The notes under the pieces were generated by a model. It saw nothing but the letters and a program-made list of their open reading frames with translations. It had not been told where the DNA came from and ran no database searches. A program made the position numbers and the translations under genes. DNA of 64,000 bases. Source: Galbula dea (lineage: Eukaryota; Chordata; Aves; Piciformes; Galbulidae). Location: assembly GCA_013399015.1 (NCBI GenBank), contig VWZX01000934.1:1054001-1118000 (forward strand). Direction: 5' to 3'. Shown piece after piece: positions 1 through 11,431 of this stretch (position 1 is its first letter; each line of letters begins with the position of its first letter).

Positions 1-1591
1 TCCTCCTGTGCCAGGGCTCCAGTGATGAGGAAGTTGACTCATTGAGGAAAAAACTGAGCACCATTGCCAGGCCACTCTCAAAGGACATATTGAGAACCTT
101 GACTGCTCCTTGCAAAACTGCTACAAAATCTGACAACCTTTCTGCACTGAAGTTGGAAAAATGAAACAATAGCAGACCTATTTCAATTAATGCTGTTGTG
201 AATCAATCCGCCCCAGACTGATGTAGCACTGAACCCAACCTTGAAAGGCTTCAGAGGGAAGGATGAGCCTAAGCAAACCTTCACAACTGGCACAGAGGGA
301 AACCTAGAGCAAAGTCACCACAGCCATTGGCAGTGCTTTTCCTTTCCACCAATGCAAAGGAGAAAAAGAATCTGGCTTGTGGAGTTCATATCAGGACACC
401 AGATGAGCATGCCTGGGCTTAAGAGTCCTACAGAACTGAAACACCACAGACAAAGGCATTAAGAAACACTTATTGTGATGTTCTTCTTTCTGTTTACAAG
501 TCCCCTTGTGGTCTTTCTTAAATGGCCAGGAAACATTTTTAGCCACCCCCTCCAGGCTCCAGATTATGCCTCGGTTAGCAGATCATCTGGGCAGCTCTCT
601 CTGTCTGTAACTCTATATGAATGACTTCAGTGACAAACAATACAACCATTCACTTTTTGCAAAAAAACAACCACTGCCACCAAATGTTTCCAATTTAAAT
701 GTTTCTGGTTCTCTAGCTACTGCTTCCAATTTGGTATCAGCTACTGTCAGCCATAAATCCCAATGAATTTTGAAGTCACGATCCTGGAATCAAGTTCTGC
801 AAATGCAGAATTAAGGAGAAATAAATATCTCCAAGTAGGAAGTTTAGACAGAGAACCCATCACATCCACACTGCAGAATTGTGGGCTACAGAAGCTCTTG
901 CAAGGACACTTCCATTTAACAGTGGTTAATCATCACATCCTCCAGAAACTATGTGTTCCTCAGGAAAGAAACAATACAGAGTATCTGCAAATGAAATCAC
1001 TTCTACTTTAACTTATCTTGATTCCTTGCACAGGGCAGCTTATCCCATTTTCTTGCAATCAAACTTGGGTGACTTCATCAAAATTGCCTGTATCATATCA
1101 TCCCTGGTCTACCCTAACTCCCCAAATGCATCTGGGAATCGCTTGCCAGAGTATGAGCTGCTCTGGATGAAAGCTATGCAAGGAACCCAAGGAGCACTCT
1201 GTGATTTACTGGTAGATATGCAATGAACAACTGTCAGTGCCTAGGATATTCCCTGACTGTTTATTTTACTAGGTCCACCTCAGGATTCACCAGTTCCTGT
1301 TCTTGCCCTGCTCATGTATGATTTCCTAAAGCAACATTTTCACACCAAGGTGAGTGCAAGGAGCAGTGGTTTTCTTGCAGAGGTTCCACTGCCTGCAGCA
1401 TGTTAAAAACAGAGATCAAAATACAAATACAGACCATTTCAATGCTGTAAAAAGCCCTGAACTGAATTAGCTTCACATGTAGGCTGAAGTTCTGAGCCAG
1501 TTCTTACTTTATTCAAATCCATTCTGCCCATCCCTAATCTAAATGAGCTCAGTCATTAGCCTCTAAATCTTTATTTCTCTGTGCCAATATT

Positions 1592-1716
1592 GGCCCCAAT
1601 TCAACAAGGCACTTAAATATGTGCTTAACTTCAAAAGCATGGTTAAGTCCCACTGATAGATTTGACTGCAGGGGGATGTAAGCAAATAGCTAAGGGCTTA
1701 GCTAAATTGGGGTCTT
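1592..1716. repeat. Old palindromic repeat, full-length copy (MITE-like)
   Basis: The left end 'ggccccaattcaacaagg' is inverted at the right end as 'gctaaattggggtc'. The inner arms 'cacttaaatatgtgctta' and (complement of the right side) 'cccttagctatttgctta' also match. About 26 of 35 terminal bases pair. The 'agtcccactga' core is near the centre. I recognise the general consensus as a very old, common sauropsid repeat but cannot name the family. Confidence 0.65.
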
Positions 1717-4700
1717 AGTGACACAATCCTAGAAACATTTGTGTTTTAACATGTTTATAGAGAATTATACCAATTAAGTGGAACTCTTCCTTCCTCACAT
1801 ACAAACAATCCAGGACTTCCTCTTTCAGAAAGCTTACAGCAGCCAAACTTTCTTTTCCTAACCCTGGGGTCAAGCACTTTTCCAAGAATTCATCTTAACA
1901 CAGTGCCATAATTATTTGTTTCCTTTGTGATAGCTCTGACACATACATGTGCATAGGTGAGCATAGAAGCTCATGGTGTACGCTTGCTAGAAGAAGAAGA
2001 GCCACACCACTACCTGTTGTACACAGGAAAAACTTCCCAGGCTAGCCTGGCCTGCAGATCTGAAGCATGCTTTGGTGCTGTTCTACACCACCATACATAC
2101 AACTCACATGTGTAGTCTTCTGAGGGTTTTTCTAATAGATCTATCCTTACAAGGCCTTTGTCTTCTCCTCTGTAGAGATTCCTCTAAAGGCAAGAGCAGT
2201 TTTTCCCTCTCCAATCCATACACTCAGCATTTTGAAAAGCAAGGGCTGCTACCCACACTCCTTGTTGTAGGAATCAAAGCAAAGTATGAACTGCAAAGGT
2301 GGCAATGAATCTGTCTTCTTCAGATTTCAGCTAAAACACATGGGTCTCCTCATACTAACACAAAACCTCAAAAAACACCTATCCAGACTCCTTGGGGCTG
2401 GATGGGGACCAGTGAACCTGTATTGACTGTGCCACCAGAAGAAGGATCAAGCAGAAGGATAAAGTCCTTTCCTTTTAGGTGTTTGCCTTCAAAATTGGTC
2501 CATGAGAGTGACTAAAAGAGCAGCATCACCTGTGGCCCCTTCAGCAATCTCACTGCAGTACTGCTGGGCCTGACCCTGAGAGAGATCACAGCAAAACCCT
2601 AGCTCAATCTGATAGGGTCAGGGATGTGGATAAATCCAGAGACTTCCAGATCTACTTGATCCAACCCTAGGTAAGCTGTGACAGAAGGAGAGGCAAGAGC
2701 CAGCACATCCCCACCACCATTACCACCACTGGCAGGGCAAGGTTCTCTCCGGGGACTGTCTCTGCCTTCTGCCTGCACCCTCTTGTGTGAGACATTCCTG
2801 TGTGGGGGTGTCCATACTGAACTGCTAAAGCTCTCAAAGCCCTTTTGCCCTGCCAGCCTGGAAGTGGGACTGTGTGTTAGCAGCCCTGTGGGTCTCCCTG
2901 CCAGAGCCTGTCCAGGCAAACAAAGAAAAGGCATCGCCTTCCACTTTAATAAAAGCCAAATGATGCTGTTTGCCAATTATCAAAATGGGGCGAAGGTTAA
3001 AAACCCCAATGAATTATAACACATGTCACGGACCAAAGCTTCTATGATTAACAGTTCTGTGAGAAATTCATTAATTTCACCAGAAGCAAGCTGACAGAGA
3101 TTGCTCTTAATGACAGAATGCAGGGCAGGGGAAAGGCAGCAGAGTTGGGAAAGAGAAAGCTGCATTAAATCACAAAAAGGAAAAAAAAAAAAGAGACTAG
3201 GAAACCCTTTCCCTCCCCTCCTTTATAAAAAGGAGGAAAAAAATTAACTGGAGTTATAGAGGGTGGCTGCATTTGTTCCACTGTTGAAGATTTATCTTCA
3301 TCATTTCTTGTTGGGGAAGCTGACAGGAGAGAACAAGACAAAGAGAAGAGCTGGCGTTGGCTACGTCTCCCTGGGGCTTGTTTGGGGCAGCAAAGGGGGC
3401 AGTGGGGAGGACAGCTCTCCTCAGAGGTCAGGGCAAGGGCTGCTGATGGCATGTTGGCCATCAGTGGGCCTTGGTCTACAGTGCTGGTCCCCCCAAAGCT
3501 ATTCAAGACCAAGATGTGCACAATCATAGAGGAAAGGAAAGACCAAATCTTCCCTGCACAAAGCAGTTTTGCTGCTGTAATGGTGAGTTGGGGCCAAGAT
3601 TTAGCCAAACAAAGGAAAGGAAAACCCTTTTGCTACAGTCACTAGGAAGCAGGAGGAGCTGCACAATGTGGGACACACATGGTGGAGAGCCATGGGCAGC
3701 CAGAGCCTGCTCCAGGGACAGAGAGGCTTATCTTCATCATGAACATGGAGTTAATGGATGATTAGAAAGCTGGAAACTCCTGAAATGTACATTTCTGGCA
3801 GTTGAACTGGGATGTCTACCTGGGTTTTCATACCTCCCTTCTGCCCTTTCCAGGAAAGGAACAAATGGCACCAGGCAGGATGGAGGATGGGACAGGCAGG
3901 GAAATGCCAGGAAGGGGAAGCAGCATTTCACAAGAACTACCTTGCCAAAGATGGGGAACCCCCAGCTGATGTTTCCTACATGGTGTAAAGGAGAGAAATC
4001 TGGTTTCTAAGGAACCACTGTTAAGGGCAGCCCCAGGGCAGCAGGCTTTCTTGCTGCTCGAGTGCCTGCAGGGTGGGAAATCATACCTCTGCCTCTGCAC
4101 ACCCAATTTCCCTGTCCACTCCATGAGGCTAAGTAGAAAATAATAAAAGTATCACAACTTGAGCTGTGAATTGCAAAAGAAGAACTAGCTGAGCCATTTT
4201 ATCTGGTCTAAGGATGCAGTGTGAAACTAAAGCCTGTCCTTGTTCCAGCACATCCCCAGCAGTGAGGTAAACTCTTGCTGAAAACAAAAAGAGCCTGTGG
4301 TCAGCTGCAGCAGAAAACCAACAACTGGAAAAATACAACTGGAAAGTACAGGGTATTTTTTTTCCCTGTCTATAAATCTCTTCAGGAGGATGGAATGGAT
4401 TTTCAGAAGAGCAAACAATGACTGAGAACAACTACCTATAAAGTTCAATGGGACTTTCACATCTAAGCTCCTTTTTCTCTTCTAAAATATTAACTGCAAT
4501 CCATATTTTAAGAAAGAAGAGTGAGTGCCTGTTTTATTTTCAGTTATTAAGTTGTCACTAACCCAGGGGAGTGATCCATTCACCATCAAAATAAAAGCTG
4601 TGTTAACTTTTAAGGGCTGATATATTTCTCTTCCCTCACATATTTAAAATCTGCACCCTTGCCTAGAAGTGTCTGTATCTGGCTATAAATCCTCTCCAAG

Positions 4701-5247
4701 CAAAATAATTCTCCTTGAAGACAGAGAAATAATATCTCTTGTAGCAAGAAGCCAGAAAACAGGCAAAAATATCCGTGTTGACCTAAGGAAAATGAAAGCA
4801 GTAAAATTGATCCTTAGACATAGGAAGGAAAGTTCCTTTAAAAATCAAATAAACATTTTAAGAACCTTACTAGGCAAATGCAAGCAGGGAGGAAAGGGGA
4901 GAAGGGAAGGATGGACAGTGTGGGACAGGCACTCAGGGAGTCTGATGGGGAGACCGTGAGCAACAGGAGGCAGAAAACCCACCTCCAGCTTCTGAACTGG
5001 TTGTCAATAAATGTTAAACATCCCTCTGTGTTCCTCATAGATTGCTTAGAATATCAAAGGAAAAAGAGGGCAGGTGACAAGAAAGGTGTCACCTGTATCC
5101 TGGCTGGGCAACTTAATGCACAACTTCCTCTATATTTTGAATACCTGAAGTGCTTAGGGCTTCTTGTACAGAAGAAAGCAGATATGGTCACCCCAACCTA
5201 TCCCATCCCAGGCAAATGGGAGATCTTCCACTGTAGCACTATCTTCA

Positions 5248-5292
5248 GTGGGAAAAGTCCCACTGATTTCAACTGGCTTTGGATCAGGGCTT
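5248..5292. repeat. Old palindromic repeat, core fragment
   Basis: Reads 'cttcagtgggaaaagtccca' then 'ctgatttcaactggctttgg' and 'atcaggg'. It shares the 'agtcccactga' core with the copy at 1592-1716. Confidence 0.55.
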
Positions 5293-6938
5293 CACCTCTG
5301 AGAGTTCCTAGTTCCTTGACTGCCAGGAGAAACTTTTTGATCCATCCAGTGTGGTACACTGCAGGACCTCCAACGTTAGCGTTGAGGGAGCAAGGCTCTG
5401 AGGGAAGTTTTGGAGATGGATGGGCTGAGATGGTTCAGTGCATCATGAAAACAAAACAAGGCAAAGCAAACAAAAGAAAATCAAGAAGAAAAAGAAGCAG
5501 CAAAGAGCAGATGATTCTTCTTCAAGAGATTTCTAAAGGTTGGTTTGCTGGGCTGCAGAGGCTCACTGCAGCTTTGCCTAAGGGGAATGCATTTTTTATT
5601 AAGGAAATAACTTTCTAAACACAGACCACTTCTAATTTCATAAGTGAACAAATGGTTCAATTCCTACTGAAAACTTGAGAGGGAGGAATGTGGTCCTGTG
5701 TCTCAGCCCTCTCGAGCTCCTGTTGCTTCTCACCATCTCCTTCCAGTGGGTCTTTCTTGCTCTCTTTCTGTCCTGTTCTAGCACTGGGATTTGGCCAAAC
5801 TTCCACAACTAGACTTCTCATCTGAAACTTGATCCTGCTGTCTTTGTGCCTCTGAATTTATACAACCTATTGCACAGAATGATCAGACTTCTTGAATCTA
5901 GGTCAGAACACACTGACTGGATTGATTTAGCCACAGATATACCCCTTTTTTATTATTATTTCTTACTTTTTTTAAAAAAAAAATTTCCCTTCCCTCTCCC
6001 CCTTCTCCTCTCCTGCCTTTCCTGGAATAAAAGCAGGCCCTCAAAACAAGCCAGAACATTATCAAAAAACCTGACAGCTTGCTTAGGAGGCTGAGCAGAG
6101 GTTTGCTGGGATATGCAACTTGTTTCACTCTTGCTGCCTCTGTGGTGTGATGGCTGCTCCCAACTTTGAACTCACAAAGAGGGGAAAAAAAAAAGAAAAT
6201 ATTCTTTCAGGGGTTTTGCTAAATTCTCCCCTCTTCTTTTCACTGCCTTGCTGAAAGGATCCATGAAGCTGCTGCACCAGAGGCCACGAAAGGTCACAAT
6301 CTCTGTGGGATGCTGTAAAGCAGAGACTGAGAGGGGTTGGTGGTGATCTATTGATGTGTCTGTAATAACAACAAGAATAAAACGGTAGCCATAAACCTTT
6401 CATCCTGGGGGGTCCCACAGAGCTTTTCAGAACGTGGGCTGCATCCAGAGAGGTGCTGGGGGCCCTTACTCAACCATAAAAGCACTATGAATGCTGGTAG
6501 CCAAGTACCTGCCACACAGGGCCGAGCACCTTGCAGGATTTGGCCCCACCAGTGCACAGGCATCACTTTGTCTCCCTGCCACCACTTCCGTGGGAGGTCC
6601 CTGTGGCACTTCAACAGCACAAAGCGGTTTAGAGTGAGACTGGTGTGTGAGTGGCGAAAATGATGCCGTACTGGGGGATGTGTGGAGAGTTAACTGGCCC
6701 CAATTTCAAGCCTGGGATAAAGGAGGGAGGAGAAAGGAAGAGGAAATAATTCACTAACAGTATCTCCTGCGGGTTAAATGCCCCATCCATCCTGATCAAT
6801 GAGAACACTGCCGTTTTTTCACCAGGCACACAAAAGGGTCAGCAGGGTTCAGCTCCTCTGCCCCTCCTGCCTCCTCCTCTCCCCCGGCGTGGGGGGTGGG
6901 GGGTGGCGAGGCAGAAGGAAGCAAGCTGACAGGCTCAC

Positions 6939-7152
6939 CTCTGCTCCGCCGGGCTGTAGGTCTGTCCTCGCTGGCAGCTGCTGATGGTGATGGGGTCGAA
7001 GTTGTGGAAGGAACGCAGGGCCACCCCAGAGATGGCCACAAACTGGGAGCTGAAGCTAATGAGGACAGCCTGGGTGTGATAAAAAGGGTGACTGAGGTCA
7101 TGGATGACGGGGATAATCAGGGGATTGTTCCTGCAGCTCAGGACGTGGACAC
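6939..7152 (-). CDS. PAPPA: PAPPA internal exon 7 of 7 (end of second beta-rich module, leads into Sushi 1)
   Basis: This 214-bp exon has acceptor ctcctctggcag and donor gtgagc. It starts with two bases of a Gly codon and ends with AG, the first two bases of what should be a Ser codon. It encodes GVHVLSCRNNPLIIPVIHDL, then SHPFYHTQAVLISFSSQFVA, then ISGVALRSFHNFDPITIS and SCQRGQTYSPAEQ. In human PAPPA the next residues begin the first Sushi domain with a cysteine pair, but no such exon is found to the left in bases 1-6938. The donor is followed within about 30 bp by C-rich and then G-rich intronic runs (6850-6908). It is more GC- and CpG-rich than the other exons. Confidence 0.96.
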
Positions 7153-10100
7153 CTGCCAGAGGAGAGACAAGATCAGAGGAAGGGTCAGACTTAACACAAT
7201 CACTTCCCGAAGCTGTGGGCACTTCAGAAGCATTTTACCCATAGGAATGGCCCTATAGAGCTGAAAAGTTATGGTAAGCTGCCTGGAGGGGCTTCCCAAA
7301 TTGCTCTGGAGAGCTGAGCAGAGAAGTCTATCCCTGCAGACAGCTGAAGAAAGGCTGCCATTCTCTCTGCGAGCACGGCAGGCTCTCAGAGGACTTTCTT
7401 TAGAGCACAGCTACGTTCCCATTGTGCTCTGTTAAATCAGGAGCAACCATCACGGAGGAAGCAGAGTCACACTAGTGTAAAACTGCTCTGAGAGGACAGT
7501 TGGAGCTTTTCTACCAGGCATCAAATGGTGGTGGTAGGCTAGGTGGCTTAATGCACTGTTGGCAGTGCACCAGTGACTTGTTTGGAGCTGCGCATGTCAT
7601 TAGCACTCAGGGTAAAACTTGTCTGCATGAGCTCTGCACTAGATGTGCCCAGTTTTGATTTTGTTTTGATGGTTTTCAGCCTTAGAGGATCTTGCTCTTT
7701 GCTAAAAAAGGCAAAGATGGTCCTGGAGAGAGAACTGAGGGTGACAGACCCACTGAGGACTTTACAGGTGATCTCATTTCAGAAGAAACTAATTGTGACT
7801 AGGAAAGTAAAAGTGTCTCAAGAGGCTGAGGTGCACAGAAGCAGCAGCAAGGTGACAGAGAGACTTCCCAATCCCTTTCTTTCAGCAGAGAAGGCACCCA
7901 GTGGCAATCAGGAATAAATCCAACCTTCAAGGAGAGGCAACCTGAACTTAAATGGGCCAAATTCATCTCAGGGGTAACTGAAAGGACAGACAGCTGTCAG
8001 CTGGCCTCAGAATTCATTAATTGAGATTCACAGCCTGACGGCTGCCTGCACAGCCCTGCCTCCACGGCTCCGTGGCATCGCTCCGAGGATCAGCTTGGCT
8101 CCAGCTCCATTCACTTCACTGGAGCTCCCCCAGCAATGGCTTTGGCCCAGGCCCTTTGGCTACCCTGATACACTTACAAATTCAAAAATAAAATAAACTC
8201 TATTTGCATGTTTAACTGGCTCAGGGATTTCCATTATTATTTTTTTTCCCCCAGTTCAAGTTTCTTGACTCAAAAGGGAAGGAATAAAAAAGTTTTCATT
8301 TTTCTCCTTAGAAAGTGATTTCCTGTGAATTAAGACAGACTTCTGACCACTCTCTTTAAACATCTATCTCCCACTATCTACTTTAAAAAATCTTCCTGTA
8401 ATAAAAAAAATAAAATAAAAAAATCCAACCTCCTTTTGTTTTGGTCTTTACCTGACCCTGAAATAACCTCCCTGTCTACTTGCCTCCCACAGGTCTTTTG
8501 ATATCAGCTCCTTGTGGAACAGTGCACGTTTCTCACTTACAAACAGGTGCAGTTAATACTCAAAATCCCGGGTTCCCAAATTCCTTGGAAGTTTCTGCCT
8601 TCTCTGATGGAAAGCCAAGAAAGACCTTATGGTATGAGGCTGTTTATTCACTTCAGTTTCGTTCCTAGCACTCAGGTGATGTCCACAACATAACAGACCT
8701 TCAGAGCTGTGCTGCAGTTGCTAGTGTTTTCTGACCCCAACAAGGTAAACGAGGGCTGAACAGGTCAGGTTCATTTAATAACCTGCCTTCATTAGCAAAA
8801 AACCCCTCTCAAGATAGTACAAGTGCCCCTGGCAAGGGAGTTAGAGCTGTCTCCATTCTGGCCCCTGTTCCTGTAGCTCTGTATCTACCTAGTCAATGCT
8901 CAACTGCCCCATGTCTACGATGGCTCTGAACTGACAGTGCTGAGGTGGTTGCTGTCCCAACCTCTCTATCTCCTACCAAGACTCAGAAGAAGCTTCTCAT
9001 TATTTTCTGGGAGTCCACTAAGTGAAAGCCTTGCTCTGATCAAGGTGGGAAACTGCACTTCTGGACAGACTGTATTTTGCTCATGTGAGTAACGCTGAGG
9101 ACTGATCAAGCTTTGAACTACTGCTACTTCCTTTTGGATGAACTTTTAGCTTGCCACTGACTCCTACTGAAGGCTGGCTGACTGTCTGCAGTCAGTCCTG
9201 CACCCCCGTGCATGCCAAAGTTTGCACCTCAAGCTGCAGCTGCTAGCTTGCCATGGTGATAATTCAAACACATAAAATACAATATCCAGGAAAAGGAGTC
9301 TGTGCCACACCCAGAACTCAGACAAAATAGTGAGTGGGAACTCTGCCTGAGTGGGAAGTGCTGGGGAGCCTACCTGCACCTTTCCTCTCCTGCAGGCCAG
9401 CCTCTTCTCCATAGGTCAGAGGGGCTTTACCATGCTGAAGGCAGTGCTGTGAAGATCTCCAAGCTTCAGTCTGAGCCATGCCAAACTCATGTTGCAACCT
9501 CATGGAGGATTTCAAAACCTTACCCTCAGTTTCCTCTTTGCTCCTCTTTCTTGTCCTCTTTCTCTCACAATCTGTCTGTCTGTCTCTACAAAGTGTCACA
9601 TGAGGTATTTGTTGGCAGGCTTGTGTCTCCTTTAGTTATTTCTCAGAGGGAAAGAGCTATGTGCCACTGTTTTGCAAAAGGAGGAGGAGAAGACTAACCC
9701 AGGGGCTCTGGCAAACTGGGAACTATCCTGACTCAACCTGCACAACTTGCTACCAATTTTGGTTTGTTCTCAAACAACAGACACCACACATAGTTTCTTT
9801 CTTTTCCTCCATGCCCCTAGAAACTATATATTACCTTGGATAGTCATCCAACACCTGTCACTTGTGTGTGTCCCTCCTCCTTCTCATCACTAGTAGGAAG
9901 TTCATTTGAGTTTCAGCTTGTCAAAATCGTGCAGTTATGGCAAAACAGAAAGCTGGGGGAAGGGGTTATGCTGCCTTAAGATCTTCTCTCAGGACAACAT
10001 GGCCAGCTTCCTTCCCAGTGGGAAAAAGGGCAGGGGACAGATGGAAAGGGATTAGGGAAGACCTTTCCTGATGCAGAGTGGGGAGCTAGGGTGAGTTTCT

Positions 10101-10769
10101 TGCTCCTGGAGCTTACATGTAGCCAGAACCAATTCATCAGACACAACTCTTTCAGGTTCAGGGACCTGTGCCCAGGGTAGAGACAAGAATGCTCTGTTCT
10201 GGCACTTCATCACAATTAGCAGGTCCCACAGCCTCTCTCAGGCACATCTGCTCGAGGCCATTCAAGCAACCCACAGGGACCCTGGTGTTAGACCTTCATC
10301 TAACTTGAAATACTTTGCATGAAACATTTTGGCCTCTTCACCTGTGGAAAACTCCCTGCAAGCAGGACTAGAGATCTTACCAGCTACACCTTGTGAAGCA
10401 GAAGCATTTGCTGCACCAGCCAGTGCAGGTCCCTCATCCCTGCTACCAGCATTTCATCTGTATCACTGCCAGTGTCTCTCCAGGGAGGTGCTGGGCAAGA
10501 AGCATTTCAAATAGTGTTTATTTTAATGACTAAAGAGGAACTAATCTCTTCTGAACACAGAGTGAACAGGTTTGGAGAAATGTCTGGATAAAAGGATGCA
10601 TCATTTTCAACAAGCACTAGTGAAACTCAAGACTTTTGAGCATTGAGTAAGGACAATTTTTTGTATGATCCTGGGAAGGACTGAGCAGGGGTATTGGTTA
10701 GGTTGTGAGTGAAGGTACCAACAGATTAAGCAAGCAACAAAGAGGGAGTTTAATAAAATACAGTCTTAC
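7153..10769 (-). other. PAPPA: PAPPA intron between exons 6 and 7 of 7 (3,617 bp)
   Basis: This phase-1 intron has no CR1 copy. It contains A/T-rich runs near 8.2-8.4 kb. A weak fragment near 8.10-8.15 kb (cttcactggagctccc, ggctttggcccagg) may be another member of the old palindromic repeat family. Nothing else is supported. Confidence 0.9.
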
Positions 10770-10905
10770 CAAGATCATGGCTTTGCTCTTTGGTGTCAAA
10801 CAGCTGCACACCGATGGTCTCCTGCTTCTGATCCAGGTAATAGGTCCCATCAGTCACCAAGTGAACAAGAACTGCTGCAGCTACCATAGGCTGGGAAAAA
10901 TAAGC
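10770..10905 (-). CDS. PAPPA: PAPPA internal exon 6 of 7 (second beta-rich module, middle)
   Basis: This 136-bp exon has acceptor ttttgttttcccag and donor gtaaga. It starts in phase 0 and ends with one base of a Gly codon. It encodes AYFSQPMVAAAVLVHLVTDG, then TYYLDQKQETIGVQLFDTKE and QSHDL. Hydrophobic residues alternate, as in beta strands, and there are no cysteines. The remembered human sequence differs at only a few positions (for example VIVHLVTDGTYYGD and ETISVQLLDTK), which supports orthology to PAPPA. Together with exons 5 and 7 of 7 it forms one folded module just before the Sushi repeats. Confidence 0.95.
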
Positions 10906-11317
10906 CTGGGAAAACAAAAGCCCCACAAAGGCTGAGAGGGAGAACTGTGGTGGGCTTTAAAAATAACAAAACAGGAGTCAGTTCAGGACTTCTAAAATAA
11001 CAATTCCCATCCCAGGTCACACAGAAGTCTTCTCCTCCAATCTCTCCTACACAAACTAGATAAACTTGAGTCAAACAGTCCTGCAGCTGGAGGCTGTAAC
11101 CTCTCAGAAATTCAATAGCCTTGTCACAGGAGGGGACTTCACCACTGACTCTCTAGACAGTGCTCAGAGGTTTTGTTTTGCTATTCTGCACTAAACATAC
11201 TTCAAAGAGAGGAGCAGCTTGGCCTGGGGAAGGCTGTCCCATGACATTTTGCCTGTTGGAGAAACTTTGTAGAGGCAGGCAAAGAGCAGACTTCTGAATG
11301 ACATGTGCACTTCCTAC
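10906..11317 (-). other. PAPPA: PAPPA intron between exons 5 and 6 of 7 (412 bp)
   Basis: This is the shortest intron in the window, phase 0, from gtagga to ttttgttttcccag. No repeat is recognised in it. Confidence 0.92.
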
Positions 11318-11431
11318 CTTCAGCCAGAAAACAGTCTGTGTCATGTGGGAGTACTGGAAGTTGGCTGTGCAGGGATACCAGGCATACTGAGAGACACCAT
11401 CGTTCAGGTCAATCACCTTGGTTCGACACAT
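11318..11431 (-). CDS. PAPPA: PAPPA internal exon 5 of 7 (start of second beta-rich module)
   Basis: This 114-bp, 38-codon exon enters and leaves in phase 0. The acceptor is ttttttctcccacag and the donor gtagga, a weaker match to the donor consensus than the others. It encodes MCRTKVIDLNDGVSQYAWYP and then CTANFQYSHMTQTVFWLK. Human PAPPA reads VCRTKVIDL at the same place, so the first residue here is Met instead of Val. This ATG is therefore an internal codon, not a start. Two cysteines are present. The W-Y-P-C and F-W-L-K stretches correspond in spacing to R-T-W-S-P and G-C-Y-L-Q in the 508-bp exon, part of the internal duplication described in the findings. The next exon follows after only 412 bp of intron. 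Confidence 0.95.

Larger units (their letters stand above)
1..6938 (-). other. PAPPA: PAPPA intron, 5' part only (downstream of exon 7 of 7)
   Basis: The intron starts with gtgagc at 6938 and runs out of the window. No Sushi-type exon (C...W...C pattern) could be read on the minus strand in this interval, so the next exon is presumed to lie beyond base 1. It contains a full-length old palindromic repeat at 1592-1716 and a partial one near 5.25 kb. The longest open frame in it (4878-5618, plus) looks spurious. Confidence 0.85.

Noticed and set aside
2599..3019. Overlapping open frames on both strands (125 and 113 residues)
   Set aside because: Mutually overlapping frames in a C-rich stretch; neither resembles a Sushi exon or any known protein.
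4878..5618. 246-residue open frame on the plus strand
   Set aside because: It is the longest frame in the window, but the sequence has no domain-like pattern, includes part of an old palindromic repeat (TDFNWLWIRAS region), and ends in lysine-rich low complexity. It looks like a chance opening.
1..6938. Search for the next PAPPA exon (first Sushi domain)
   Set aside because: No minus-strand frame with the expected C-x-x-x-C-x-D start or conserved W/C pattern was found; it is presumed to lie outside the window.
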